From contig CATIUR010000005.1 in NCBI GenBank assembly GCA_949592205.1, positions 137,661,277 to 137,725,276 on the forward strand: a stretch of 64,000 nt of DNA. The letters run 5' to 3'. Below, in pieces: positions 37,122 through 47,358 of this stretch (positions within the stretch are counted from its first letter, which is position 1; every line of letters starts with the position of its first letter). Under the pieces are notes generated by a model, which was not told the DNA's origin, did not search any database, and was given only the letters and a program-made list of their open reading frames with translations. The translations under genes were made by a program, and so were the position numbers. This stretch comes from Helichrysum umbraculigerum. Taxonomy: Eukaryota; Streptophyta; Magnoliopsida; Asterales; Asteraceae.

Positions 37122-38804
37122 ATGGAGTTCAATGCCTCCTTTTTAACAATACTAGCAACTACTATTACGGTTATTATGGTACTAACTTTCCTACTTCAAA
37201 TCTTCAACAAAAAGCGATCTAGCGATAGAAATCCGCCTGAAGTAAAGGGTGCATGGCCTATAATCGGACACTTACACCTTCTAGGTGGATCAAAGCTACC
37301 TCATGAGGTTTTAGGCGATATGGCAGATAAATATGGTCCTATTTTTACCATCAAGCTTGGCTTTCACAAAGCTTTGGTGGTAAGTAACGGGGAGATGGTT
37401 AAGGATTGCTTTACTACAAACGACAGAGTCTTTGCAAGTCGACCAAAAGTACAGGCGCTTGAACTCATGACATATAACTATGCCATGTTTGGGTTTAGTC
37501 CTAATGGGGATTATTGGCGAAGAATGCGCAAGATAGTCATGCTTGAAGCTCTGTCTCAACGGCGAGTACAGATGCTTGAACATGTTCGAGTTTCAGAAGT
37601 TAGAGCATCCATAGAAAAATTGTATAACGTTTGGGTAAAGAACACAAAGTGTAAGGATTTAGATATGGTGAATGTGAATATGAAGCTATGGTTCGAGGAA
37701 TTAGTATTAAATATCGTTGTTAGGATTCTTTCCGGGAAAAGATTTTCTGCCAACAATGAAGAAAGGGTTCAATTTCATGTGGTCATAAGGAAATACATTA
37801 AGTTATTAGACGCGTTTGTGGTGTCTGATTATATCCCTGTTCTCAAGTATTTCGATTTGGATGGATCCAAAAAATCCATGGAAAAAGTAGCAAAAGATAT
37901 GGGTGACATTATGGATGAATGGTTACAAGAGCTAAAAATAAAGAGAGAGTCAAGAGAACAACATGAAGGCAATGAAGTCTTCGTAAACGGGCTCTTTTCC
38001 ATTCTGCAAGAGGCTTCTGAAGATGAATTCTCCGGGTTTGATCATGATACAGTTATCAAAGCCACATGTCAAGTAAAATATAACTCAACCTTTTCACTTC
38101 ATAAACTCTTTCTTTTTCTTTTGCGCGACTATAACTTAGTCTAATTAAGAATTATTTGTTTATATTGACAGCAAATTCTAACGGCAGCCTTGGACACGAC
38201 ATCCATGACATTAACATGGGCATTATGCTTACTACTCAACAACCCGAGAACATTAGAAATTGCACAACTTGAAATTGACGAGCATGTTGGAAAGGAGAGA
38301 CTCGTGGAAGAGTCAGACCTGAAGAAATTGGTCTACGTTGAAGCCATCATCAAAGAAACGATGCGTTTGTACCCTGCTGCACCTTTGTCACTACCTCATG
38401 AATCAATGGAGGACTGCATTGTGGGTGGTTACAATATCCCAAAAGGTACTTGTCTGATAGTAAATCTTTCAAAGATTCATCATGATCCGAATATTTGGTC
38501 AAATCCTTACGAATTTCAGCCAGAAAGATTCTTGATTAGTCATAAGGATATTGATGTTAAGGGAAAGCATTACGAACTACTTCCTTTTGGTAGTGGTAGA
38601 AGAATGTGCCCAGGTGGTATTTTCGCGCTACAAGAGCTGCGTTTTACATTAGCTAGTTTGATACAACAGTTTGTTCTCAGAAAAACGTCAGATGAACGAA
38701 TTGATATGAACGGATGTGCCGGAATAGTTGTTGGCAAAGAAACTGCACTTGAGGTTCTTGTTGCGCCCCGTTTATCTCCAAGTATGTATGGTGTAGGTGA
38801 ATGA
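37122..38804 (+). CDS. Cytochrome P450 monooxygenase, CYP82 family, complete two-exon gene
   Basis: Exons 37122-38072 and 38172-38804 are joined across a 99-bp GT-AG intron and give 527 aa, the normal plant P450 length. Residues 1-30 form the hydrophobic ER anchor, followed by a basic stretch (NKKR) and the proline hinge PPEVKGAWPIIGHLHLLGG. The I-helix oxygen-binding site is AALDTTS (D325, T326, T327), with Ala where a Gly is usual. The K-helix ExxR is E379/R382 within KETMRLYP, PERF is at 434-437, and the heme loop FGSGRRMCPG is at 456-465 with Cys463 as ligand. The intron sits just before the I-helix motif. The KATC and TLTWAL context and KHYELLPFGSGRR point to CYP82. Members act on terpenoids, alkaloids, furanocoumarins or flavonoids, so the substrate cannot be read from sequence. 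It needs an ER-bound P450 reductase. It lies at the end of the promoter array, and its leader has a short uORF (ATG at 37086, closed by TAATAA). Confidence 0.93.
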
Positions 38805-39417
38805 TTTTATTCATGGCCATTATCCTGTAATATTAACAGTTATGTTATATGTACTTGAATTAATGTATCCTCTTACTTGTAATTAATTAGTAGCTTTTAT
38901 TTTCTTCAGTTGGAATCGATAAATATGTGAAAGGCAAATGCTAATAGTATAAGAAAATCGAATAAGAATGTTCAATTTGATACCTGCGTTTTACATATCT
39001 AATGCATGATATGCACTAACATTATAACAGTGCTACGTACAATATCACAAATTCTTTGACGGTCCATTATCGTGGAGTTAGAATTTGGTGCATAACGAAT
39101 TAATTTTCTAGACGGGACTAATCAGGTATCCTCGACCGTTTCTGATTTTTTCCTTGACCACCTTCAAACTATTGGAACCTTTTGTTAGAGCATCAGGACG
39201 TCTTACACTATTACCGGCCACCAAATGACCTTAACAATGGTTAATTCTCGTTACGATTCTAGCTAGATGGTAGAGCACATTTAAAGTAGGAGCTAGGGGC
39301 ACATTTGAATATAGTCTTTAATTAACGTATTGAGTATAAAACAAAAACCCGGAAAAAAAAAGAGGAAAGAAATTTGTATTAAAACATAGATGTAGTGTAA
39401 CTTTCTTTCATAAAGAG
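38805..39417. other. CYP82 3' region and spacer
   Basis: AT-rich, with several weak polyadenylation-like AATGTA/AATTAAT words shortly after the stop codon. No other feature is seen. Confidence 0.5.
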
Positions 39418-39552
39418 ACAAAGGGGTTCCATCTCTCAATTTTAATAACATTAGCAATCACTCTTTATGTTGTTGTACAAACTTTTCAACTTCAAATCTT
39501 CAACAAAAAGCGAGTTAGTGACAGAAAACCGCCTCAAGTAAAGGGTGCATGG
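39418..39552 (+). pseudogene. CYP82 5' fragment without a start codon
   Basis: The reading frame gives ITLYVVVQTFQLQIFNKKR then SDRKPPQVKGAW, a diverged paralogue of the first ~45 codons of the complete CYP82. The position of the start codon reads AGG instead of ATG. The fragment ends exactly after GCATGG and continues into LINE sequence. Confidence 0.85.
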
Positions 39553-40165
39553 ATCGCATGGGAAAAAAAATATAATACTTGCTCCTATTGAACATGATGG
39601 TCTTGGTATTAGTAGCCTTCATGCTAGTAATTCAGCCATGTTAGCTAAGTGGTGGTGGAGATTCAAGATTGAATCAAATGCTTTATGGTGCAAAATTGTC
39701 AAATCAATTCATGGTGAAAATGGTGGTTTCTTAACCTCTAACCATCAAAGTTATGTTAAAGACCCATGGAAAGATATCATTAACCTTGATAAAAGCTTGC
39801 TCAAACTTGGCAATGCTTTTCCTTCGATGTTTAAGAAAAGGGTTGGAAATGGTGACGACTGACGACACCAAATTTTGGCAAGAAAAGTGGCTTGGTGGGG
39901 CACGTTTATCATCTAACTACCCTAGAATTTTTAAACTAGACACCAACAATGAAGCAAAAATTAGCGAAAGGGAAGCTTGTATAATTGGGAGGCCTATTAT
40001 CACTTGGGCTTAGCGTAGACCAATAAGGGATGGAGTTGAAAAGGAAGAATTCAAGGAATTAAATTCTTTGCTTCTTAATTTGGTTCTTCAAGACAAAAAA
40101 GACTCATGAGATTTTACTCTTAACGGCAACAAATGGTTCACGGTTAGTAGCATACGGAAACATAT
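39553..40165 (+). mobile_element. LINE (non-LTR retrotransposon) reverse-transcriptase 3' fragment
   Basis: The translation includes DGLGISSLHASNSAMLAKWW then RFKIESNALWCKIVKSIHG, and in a shifted frame WQEKWLGG and later GNKWFTVSSIRK. This is the region between the RT domain and the C-terminal zinc finger of plant L1-type LINEs. A frameshift near 39855, a stop at about 40012 and another near 40108 show it is dead. The RT catalytic part is missing. Confidence 0.8.
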
Positions 40166-40357
40166 TATTTTTGTTCAAGTGTTTAGTTCAGGTACCATTC
40201 TTGACATGTTCAGAAAGAAGAGATCACTTGATGACAAGGTAAACAAAGATAAGTGGCCAATATATATATTTAGGAAGTTTGGTGCAAGTATGTAAAAGTT
40301 CAATACTGCTGGGGCTAAAGTGAATGACAAGTAATAAACATTTTATGAAGACGATTT

Positions 40358-40378
40358 AAAAAAAAAAAAAAAAAAAAA
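40358..40378 (+). repeat. Poly(A) tract downstream of the LINE fragment
   Basis: 21 A residues lie about 190 bp after the last recognisable LINE coding sequence. The position and strand are as expected for the 3' end of a retrotransposed copy. Confidence 0.6.
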
Positions 40379-41303
40379 CATCTCAGATATTTTGTGCGTG
40401 TCAGTGTGTGTATACATTCATATTCATGCCGAAATTAGGGCTTTGATTCTTTATGGTGTGTGTATACACCAAAATCTCTGAAAAAGAGACTAAATACGAC
40501 AAGGAACAATTACCAAGTTACAATGAAATTACAATGGCCAGTTTTGGTATATGTGTTTTGTTGATTGAGATTAGTAGTTTTAAGAGTGAATCTCATCCTT
40601 ATCAGACACTAACATGTTTTGGAGTTACAAGCAGAGCATATCTTAATCCCGTGAGAGCTCTTGCAAATAAGTGTGCTCAAGTATGAGTAGTATTAGGATG
40701 TGTGACCTTGTCATAAGTTCTCGTATGCATGTGGTCACTAAGAAAAAATCATCTACATGTGAGCAAAGTGGACAATATTGTGATCCCGGTAAGACAAGAT
40801 ATTACCCTTGTTCTAACTATATACTTTTTTGTTTTCTTTATAGGTGGACTCAGCATTTTGAGTCACCACCGGCACAAATATAATAAGCAAAATTAAAAAT
40901 TAAAACTTTTTAACTACAATTTTATTAAAATAAGAAAAATTAACAAACAAATAGAATTAGATTTGGACTAACGGTATGAGAGGGATCCTTCAACCTAGAG
41001 GTTGAGGGTTCAAGCATCACTTGAGGCAGTGAGTTGTAAATATTCATAGTAGTTGTACATAATCGTGTGTTAGATTGTTGGTTTGCTATTTAAAAAAATA
41101 GTACTCCGTATTAAATTTGGACTAACTAGTAAGGAACTAAGGATGTATTCTTGAGCTGACCAGTGCCACTGTGCCACATAATTTCTTTTATGGTGGCATT
41201 AATATAAAGGCCAAAAAGTTATACTACCCGGCCCAAGTGACCGGTCTCATAGGCCACTAGTGCAGTAGTGCTTAGCAAGTGGGTCTGTTTGATTTTTCTT
41301 GTT
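40379..41303. other. Spacer with an unidentified open region
   Basis: Two overlapping frames (40453-40686 and 40671-40883, +) encode a cysteine-containing stretch: ESHPYQTLTCFGVTSRAYL in the first, SRMHVVTKKKSSTCEQSGQY in the second. They read like one exon with a frameshift, but I do not recognise the family. The rest is AT-rich and featureless. Confidence 0.35.
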
Positions 41304-41312
41304 AATAACAAA

Positions 41313-41442
41313 GGGGGTGATATTTCTACTATTATATTTGATAAATTCATCAAAATTATGATGTAAAAGTTTGTACGGTACAAATCAGTAATATATAATT
41401 TTGATGGATTTATCAAATACAATTGTGGAAACATCATTACCC
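41313..41442. mobile_element. hAT-type MITE, relative of the element at 3435-3566
   Basis: The left end GGGGGTGATATTTCTAC and the right end GTGGAAACATCATTACCC are inverted. AATAACAA(A) flanks it on both sides (41304-41312 and 41443-41451). It shares the GATTTATCAAA core and a GTACGGTACAA centre with the family. Confidence 0.75.
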
Positions 41443-41451
41443 AATAACAAA

Positions 41452-42399
41452 GTATCATGTTATATATAAGATTTGTATTGTATTGTATTGTATAGAAGAT
41501 TTTTTTTTTTTTTTAATTATATTTTTTTCATCATCTGACAAAACATTAAATTATACTGCAACTTATGCGGAAATCCAATACAACCTAAACTTCATACTCC
41601 ATTTGTATTGATGGAGTACGAATATGGCAGTAATAACCATGATGCCTAGTTATTTTTTATTTCATAAAATGGTTTTCTATATATCCATTTGTTTTCTGAA
41701 AGAGTATTAAAATTTCGTGTTATCTGTCTAAGCATTGTATTGGTATTTTCAATAGCAAAATGTAATAATTAGTTGACCTTCATGTTAGATTTATGTTATG
41801 AAGTGTCACGGATATTTGCTAGGGTAAATATGAAGGCGACTGACTTTTTTGTTGGTATGTGCTAAAATTTTGAATAATTACTAAGATTAAGGTACAGAAA
41901 TTTGTTATTAAAAAAAAAAAAAAAAAAAAGTTGAGATGACACAATCTAATCCACTTTAGGTCTCAAGTGTCTACCCCAAAATCGTTTCATGAAAGTTTAA
42001 TTATGGACGTCATCACCGATAGCCCTTTCCTCTGCCGGGGACTGATTATTTGTACATAAGCTCTTTTTATCCATCCATCATTAAGTTAGTAGTTTTTGAT
42101 GATTTTACCTTTCACTAGAAGTCTAGAAACATGAATAATACCGTGTAATTTTTTATTTTTATTTTGAACAATAATATAGTGTAATTGATAAGAGAAAAAT
42201 TTGTTCAAAAAAAAAGTATCTAGATCAGAGAGGAAGGGTCTTTCAAGAGGGCTAGGAGGGGCAGAAGATCACGTCCTTCTATTTCAAAATCAAGGACACA
42301 GATCATGGCATGTCACGGGGTCTAATTTACAATTGTTTTTGGTTGGAGGGACCAACTTGTAAAAAATATGAAATTAATTATGAGGGGTTAACCAACTCA
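41452..42399. other. AT-rich spacer
   Basis: Contains T- and A-runs (for example about 41910-41929). No gene or bounded element can be supported. Confidence 0.5.
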
Positions 42400-43690
42400 T
42401 ATTTGGGCAGCAATTTTTCTCTCCATCCAAAAAACACATACGAACACTTTAACTCCCTCTCTATCTCTCTTTCTTTCACTTTTCACAACACATATAAAAC
42501 CACTCTCTATATTACACACACCATCATCATCAACGTCTAGCACCACCGTCTACCACCACCACCATCGTCCACCACCACCATCGTCACTGTCACCGGCGTC
42601 ATGATCGGATAAAAGAGGCGGAAAAAGCGACGCGGATTTGTGGCCGGAAAGTTTGAGATGCGAACTACCATCGTTGGTGAACCGGCCTCTACCGGACGTA
42701 ACCAATCGTGATCGTTTCTCCTTCTTCTCCCGCCGCTCCACCGCCATCATTCCACCGCCACCACCACCGATCCACCGCCACCACCACTTACGTCATCATA
42801 TAAATTACAACAACCACTTTATAAAAACATATCGATCAAAGACGAAATGGATCTGAAAATTCGTAGATCTAGATCTAAAAAGTAGATCTACATTTTAGAT
42901 CTAGATCTACTTTTAAGATCTGAAAAAAATCAACTGCATCATACATTTTTTCTACTGCATCTTACATTACTGCATCTAGATCTACGTTTTAGATTTGTGC
43001 TAGTATTTGTTTACTACATCTTTGTATATTGTTATTGCTTTTTATGATTAGTTAGCATTTTTTTATGTGTTTTATACAACTTGAATTTATTTTGAAATCA
43101 AAAAATTACTAATACTTGTTTACTGCATCTTGTATATTGTTATTGCATATAATGTCTTTAACATTTTGTGTTGGTATTAGTTTGAGTTTATTATTGAAAT
43201 AAGAAAAAAAATAGTGGTACTTGTTTACTGCATCTTGTTATTGTTACTGCATCTTATGAACTTTAGCATTTTTTATGTGTTGGTAAAGTTTGAATTTATT
43301 CTGAAGTAAAAAAAAAACTACTAGTACTTATTTACTGCATCTTGTATATTGTTACTACATTATATGTTTTTTTTAAGCGTCTTTATTGGTAAATCTTAGT
43401 TTATCCTCGAAATCAAAAAATTATTATTACTTTGTTTACTGCATAATGTATATTGTTATTGCATCTTGTATATTTTTACTGCATCTTATATATTGTTACT
43501 ACATCTTATGTCTTTAGCATTTTTTACTGAATTTTGGATATTAATAGGTTTTCTGATTGAACAAAATTTATAACAATTTTTGAAAAAAATTCGGGCTGTT
43601 TTTCGGGCAGGTCCAAAACTTTAGTATAATTGCAAAATAGTCCATGTCCTCCCTTCCCCTTCCCCTTTCACTTCCCCTGTGAACCGCTCC
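42400..43690 (-). mobile_element. Dispersed TIR element, copy B (opposite orientation to copy A)
   Basis: On the minus strand the frame at 42550-42750 reads VERREKKEKRSRLVTSGRGR and continues RFTNDGSSHL. It matches the frame in copy A at 4141-4262. Repeated ACTGCATCTT words follow at 42950-43520, and AATTGCAAAATAGTCC at about 43630 matches the TIR of copy A. The left boundary is not clear. Confidence 0.55.
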
Positions 43691-44700
43691 CAAAAAAAAA
43701 AAGCAATGCTAAAAGTAGTGTTGGAGAAACGGAAACCTAATTCATTAGAACGCGATATTCTTCGTGTTTGGTGCTTAGTGGTTCAGACATTTGAAAACAA
43801 TCGACTACGTTTTTCTTCTTCGTGAATGGTCAAGGAACATTCAATGATGATTGTTGCTCGTTCGTGGCAAATCACATGGGTAATCCGCAGTCCCACCCTT
43901 GATCATTGCTCAATCAGTTTTTCAACATTGACATAGAGCTTTCGATCATAAATATTGAAAGATGTTTAAAAAAATCGTATGTCCAAATGTCCTTAAGGAT
44001 ACGATTATAACACAGGACAAAATGAAAATAAAAGGACACACAATTTACGTTTTCGCTAATAAATACCCCGCAGTTATATTTGTAGGTAATTGAATTCGAT
44101 ATATTTAACCAGAGCCAAGATATAATTTTTTAAGGATGCGAATAATTTCAATGTTTGTTGTTAAAAATATTAAATATAGCCTTACATGTAATTTTTATTT
44201 ATTTTTATGAAACGAATTCTGTAAAAAATAATATATAGACCCAAGTCTGATAAATATGTCCAAAAATTGACCTAAACAATATTAGACCCAAACATAGTTA
44301 TGCCTAAGTAGGCCTAAGAAATATTTATATTATCAAGCCTTTAAAGTATATCCTTAATTAATAATAATTGTTTTCATTAAATAAATTGTCAATTTTGTAA
44401 CGCAGACACTGTCTACTCTCTGACCACCCCGTCTTTCCTGTGCATATAGCATTTACTAAATTTTTTTATCTTGGTAATTAATATTAAAAGTTACTGATTA
44501 TGATTGTAACCCATAATTATTTCTTGACGTGTTATCATAAATTTAATTGTTATATACGGAGTACATCTAAAATTAGGTTTTAGAAATAAATTTATAAAAT
44601 GAGAAATTATATAAATACCATTATATATTATTTATCATGTGTTTTTTGTCATTTTATATCAATTTAATTTAAATCTTTAAGCTCTACATATCATGCCAAC
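43691..44700. other. AT-rich spacer
   Basis: No supported coding sequence or bounded repeat is seen. Confidence 0.5.
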
Positions 44701-44703
44701 TAA

Positions 44704-45367
44704 GAGCACAAGGAGTGGGAAGGATTTCGTCGGCGTTCAAGGCCGAGAACACCGTCGGATGGCGTTCCGCCGCACCGGGACGGCGTTCTCCTCGGCGTTC
44801 AAGGGTCAACATCCAATTCCAGACGGTGAGCCGTGCGACGTTCTTCTTCTTTTTTTTTTTTTTTTTTTTTTTTTTGCCTTTTTCCCTTTTCTTTCCTTTT
44901 AATGTGTTTGTGTTTATGTGGGTATGCGAGGTTGAAGAAGAAGAAAAAGAAGCTTGAAAATATATACTGTGCTTGTGCGTATGCGAGGTTGAAGAAGAAG
45001 AAAAAGAAGCTTGAAAATATATACAGTATGATTTAGGTTTGTAAAATGTTGTGGGCTTAAAAAACAAATTGGGCCAAGCCCATAAATAAAAAAAGGCTAC
45101 TGTTCTATTTATATTATTATTGTGTTTATGCATTTTAATCTTATGAATTGTAATTTTTTTATTTGTTTTAATAAATGAATTGTTATTTAATTTAATTTTG
45201 TTATTATTTAAATTAATTTTGTTGAATTATTTGCATTAAAAAAACAATCAAAACAAATAATAAAAAACTCCAGAACACTGTCACCACACTACAGAATCTT
45301 GAGTCATAACATTCTCCAGAACACGGTCCTGAACACTGTGGTGATAGTGTCACCACTCCTTGTGCTC
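44704..45367. mobile_element. PIF/Harbinger-like non-autonomous element
   Basis: The left terminus GAGCACAAGGAGTGG is mirrored by CCACTCCTTGTGCTC. TAA flanks both ends (44701-44703 and 45368-45370). The 664-bp element has a GC-rich left part, a T-run of about 25 at 44850, and a tandem duplication of about 53 bp (TATGCGAGGTTGAAGAAG...) at about 44923-45027. The frames in it overlap on both strands and are not genes. Confidence 0.75.
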
Positions 45368-45370
45368 TAA

Positions 45371-46998
45371 TAAAACAATGAGCTCCAGTTATAAATTTTC
45401 AGCTCCATCCATCAGTTGTAGCTACATACTTTCAGCTACGACTATAAGCTAGTTTCACCGAACACACTACAACTCTATTACAGTGCTATACCGTAGGGGT
45501 ATAAATGACTATCTACTAAAAATGAATTTTTAACTTTATTATGTTTGATTGGATGTCTCATTGCGATAAAAGACCTTACAAAACAGTAATTTATTAATGA
45601 CAGCTTTTCAGACGTAAACTGGATAAGAGGGGACCTTTGGACCTACCTTTTAGGGTTGGCACCTTGTTTAATTTCCCACTTTTTCTACGGAGTACTTTGA
45701 TTTTAGATTTCATTTTTCCAAAAATAGCAACATCTTTGTTGGTTATGCAAGTAGTGTAAAAACATGAGCTTAACCATCAAATTAAAAAGAATTATAATAA
45801 TGTATTTGATAGTTAAGAAATACTATAAACTATCTAATTAACAAAATATATGAGAATCAATAAAAACTAATAACTTCTCCGTCTCAAAACAAGTGTCCAT
45901 CTTTTTATTTTAATTTCTTTTCAAAATAAATATTCACTTTCAAAGTAATATATTAACTTTACTAATTTATCTATAATTTACCATTTCACAAACTAATAGT
46001 ACTAGATTGTGCAAAAAGTAAGTATAAGACTGTTATTTATCTCTTACACATGTATTCAATTATGTTTTCTAAAATTTTGTGTATTTTGATTGAGAACAAT
46101 TATTATGGGACGTGGGAGTATCAATAATAAGTATGCAAGAAGGTAAAACCGACCCTCTGACGGGCACCCATCAACCGGTCTCGGTGTCAATATGAGAAAG
46201 ATAAACCACGTAACTCGTGATTAAAGGAACATGAGAATGAAGATTGAAGTCATAACTTCTGCATTTATAATGCATATCCCACACCACTAAACTACTATTA
46301 CATGAGTAATAAATATGTACATGTACATCAGTACATGTTTGGTGTCTCAACAAAGCTAGCAAAGTTCTATAAATGAAACATTAGAGCATGATTAGGTATT
46401 TATTCCATATGATTACAAATTTGAAATTAAACATAAAAAATAAACAATAATACAATCCCATGATTTAAGGTCAGAGACTAGTGAATGATTAAAGGGGAAA
46501 GTAAAAGCGATTCCTTGACTTAAGCATTGTGGTTACATTTTCAAAATATGTGTAGGGCATAGTCCCTTCCAATTATGATAATCTTCGATCTCATAACTCC
46601 TCCTATTACATTAAAAAGAAATTAGGTATTTAACCTGTGCGATACACGGGTATTTAAACTACAATCAAATGTTATAAATATTTTTAATAATATTAATAAT
46701 GTTTATTGAAATGTGTACATTTATTATTGAAAATTAGAAGAAAGAAACATATTAACTTAACCAAAATATATATGAACCAAAGAGTGTAAATTTATTATTG
46801 AAATTTAGAAGAAAAAAAAATATTTACAGAAACCAAAACAAATAGGAATCAAAGAATTTCGAAGTGATAACTCTGAAATTTGTGTCAAAAGTATTCCCAA
46901 TTGGTACTAAATGCACATTTACTTTTACTATATATTATTATGTAATGGAGTTTTTAGCTAAAGTGGTGGTGAGGAAAAACATATTTACCAATTTGGTG
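45371..46998. other. AT-rich spacer with a local tandem duplication
   Basis: About 46715-46860 holds two imperfect copies of a ~75-bp sequence (TTATTATTGAAA-TTAGAAGAA...ACCAAA). Otherwise no gene or bounded element is seen. Confidence 0.5.

Positions 46999-47040
<42 letters not shown>
46999..47040. repeat. T18/A24 homopolymer palindrome
   Basis: A run of 18 T is directly followed by 24 A. This forms an uninterrupted self-complementary tract. Confidence 0.9.
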
Positions 47041-47167
47041 TTTATTAATAATTTATCTATAATAATTTATTAATAAAGTGTTTTTTTCATCTAAAAAACT
47101 AAAAAAGTATATTTATTTTTTTAATGGATTTTTCTGAAAAATAAAAGAACATAGATCGAAGAAAAAG

Positions 47168-47358
47168 GTACCTACTCTCCATACCATTTATTTATTTTTA
47201 AATTACCTTTCTGTACTTTTTCTGTACCTTTTTAAATCATTATTTCTTACAATATGTACTTTTCTATACCTTTTCCGTACTTTTTTTGTACCATTTCTAT
47301 TTTTTTAATGCAAAAATGGTATGGGGAGTAAAATTAAATGGTATGGAGAGAATAGGTG
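47168..47358. mobile_element. Small MITE
   Basis: Inverted ends: CCTACTCTCCATACCATTTA on the left and TAAATGGTATGGAGAGAATA on the right. The interior repeats GTACTTTT/TGTACC words. The family is not determined. Confidence 0.6.

Larger units (their letters stand above)
20213..37235 (+). repeat. Five-unit tandem array of CYP82 promoter plus partial exon 1
   Basis: There are five direct units of 3403, 3400, 3400, 3410 and 3410 bp: 20213-23615, 23616-27015, 27016-30415, 30416-33825 and 33826-37235. Each begins TCAGTGGATAAG and ends GATAGAAATCCG within codon 38 of the P450 reading frame. The four internal junctions are base-identical. Only in the last unit does the reading frame continue past the breakpoint. 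Differences between units are a handful of substitutions plus length changes in (A)n, (TAA)n and (TA)n tracts. The pattern implies one non-homologous tandem duplication followed by unequal crossing-over, very recently or with ongoing homogenisation. Confidence 0.95.
33826..37235 (+). repeat. Array unit 5, attached to the complete gene
   Basis: 3410 bp. It is the most divergent unit. Variants cluster in its right-hand 2 kb: CTTTACCC at 35204, shorter A-runs near 35590-35630, CCATATCTG near 36055, a shorter (TAA)n, a longer (TA)n, and a TAATAA insertion before the start codon. Confidence 0.95.

Noticed and set aside
20213..37235. CRISPR-like or centromeric satellite interpretation of the array
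   Set aside because: The unit is 3.4 kb, contains a promoter and partial exon, and ends in a real gene. It is a local gene-derived duplication, not a short spacer-repeat array or a satellite.
44684..45133. 149-aa minus-strand frame with Lys and Ser runs
   Set aside because: It crosses the Harbinger-like element, its T-run and its tandem duplication, and plus-strand frames overlap it equally well.
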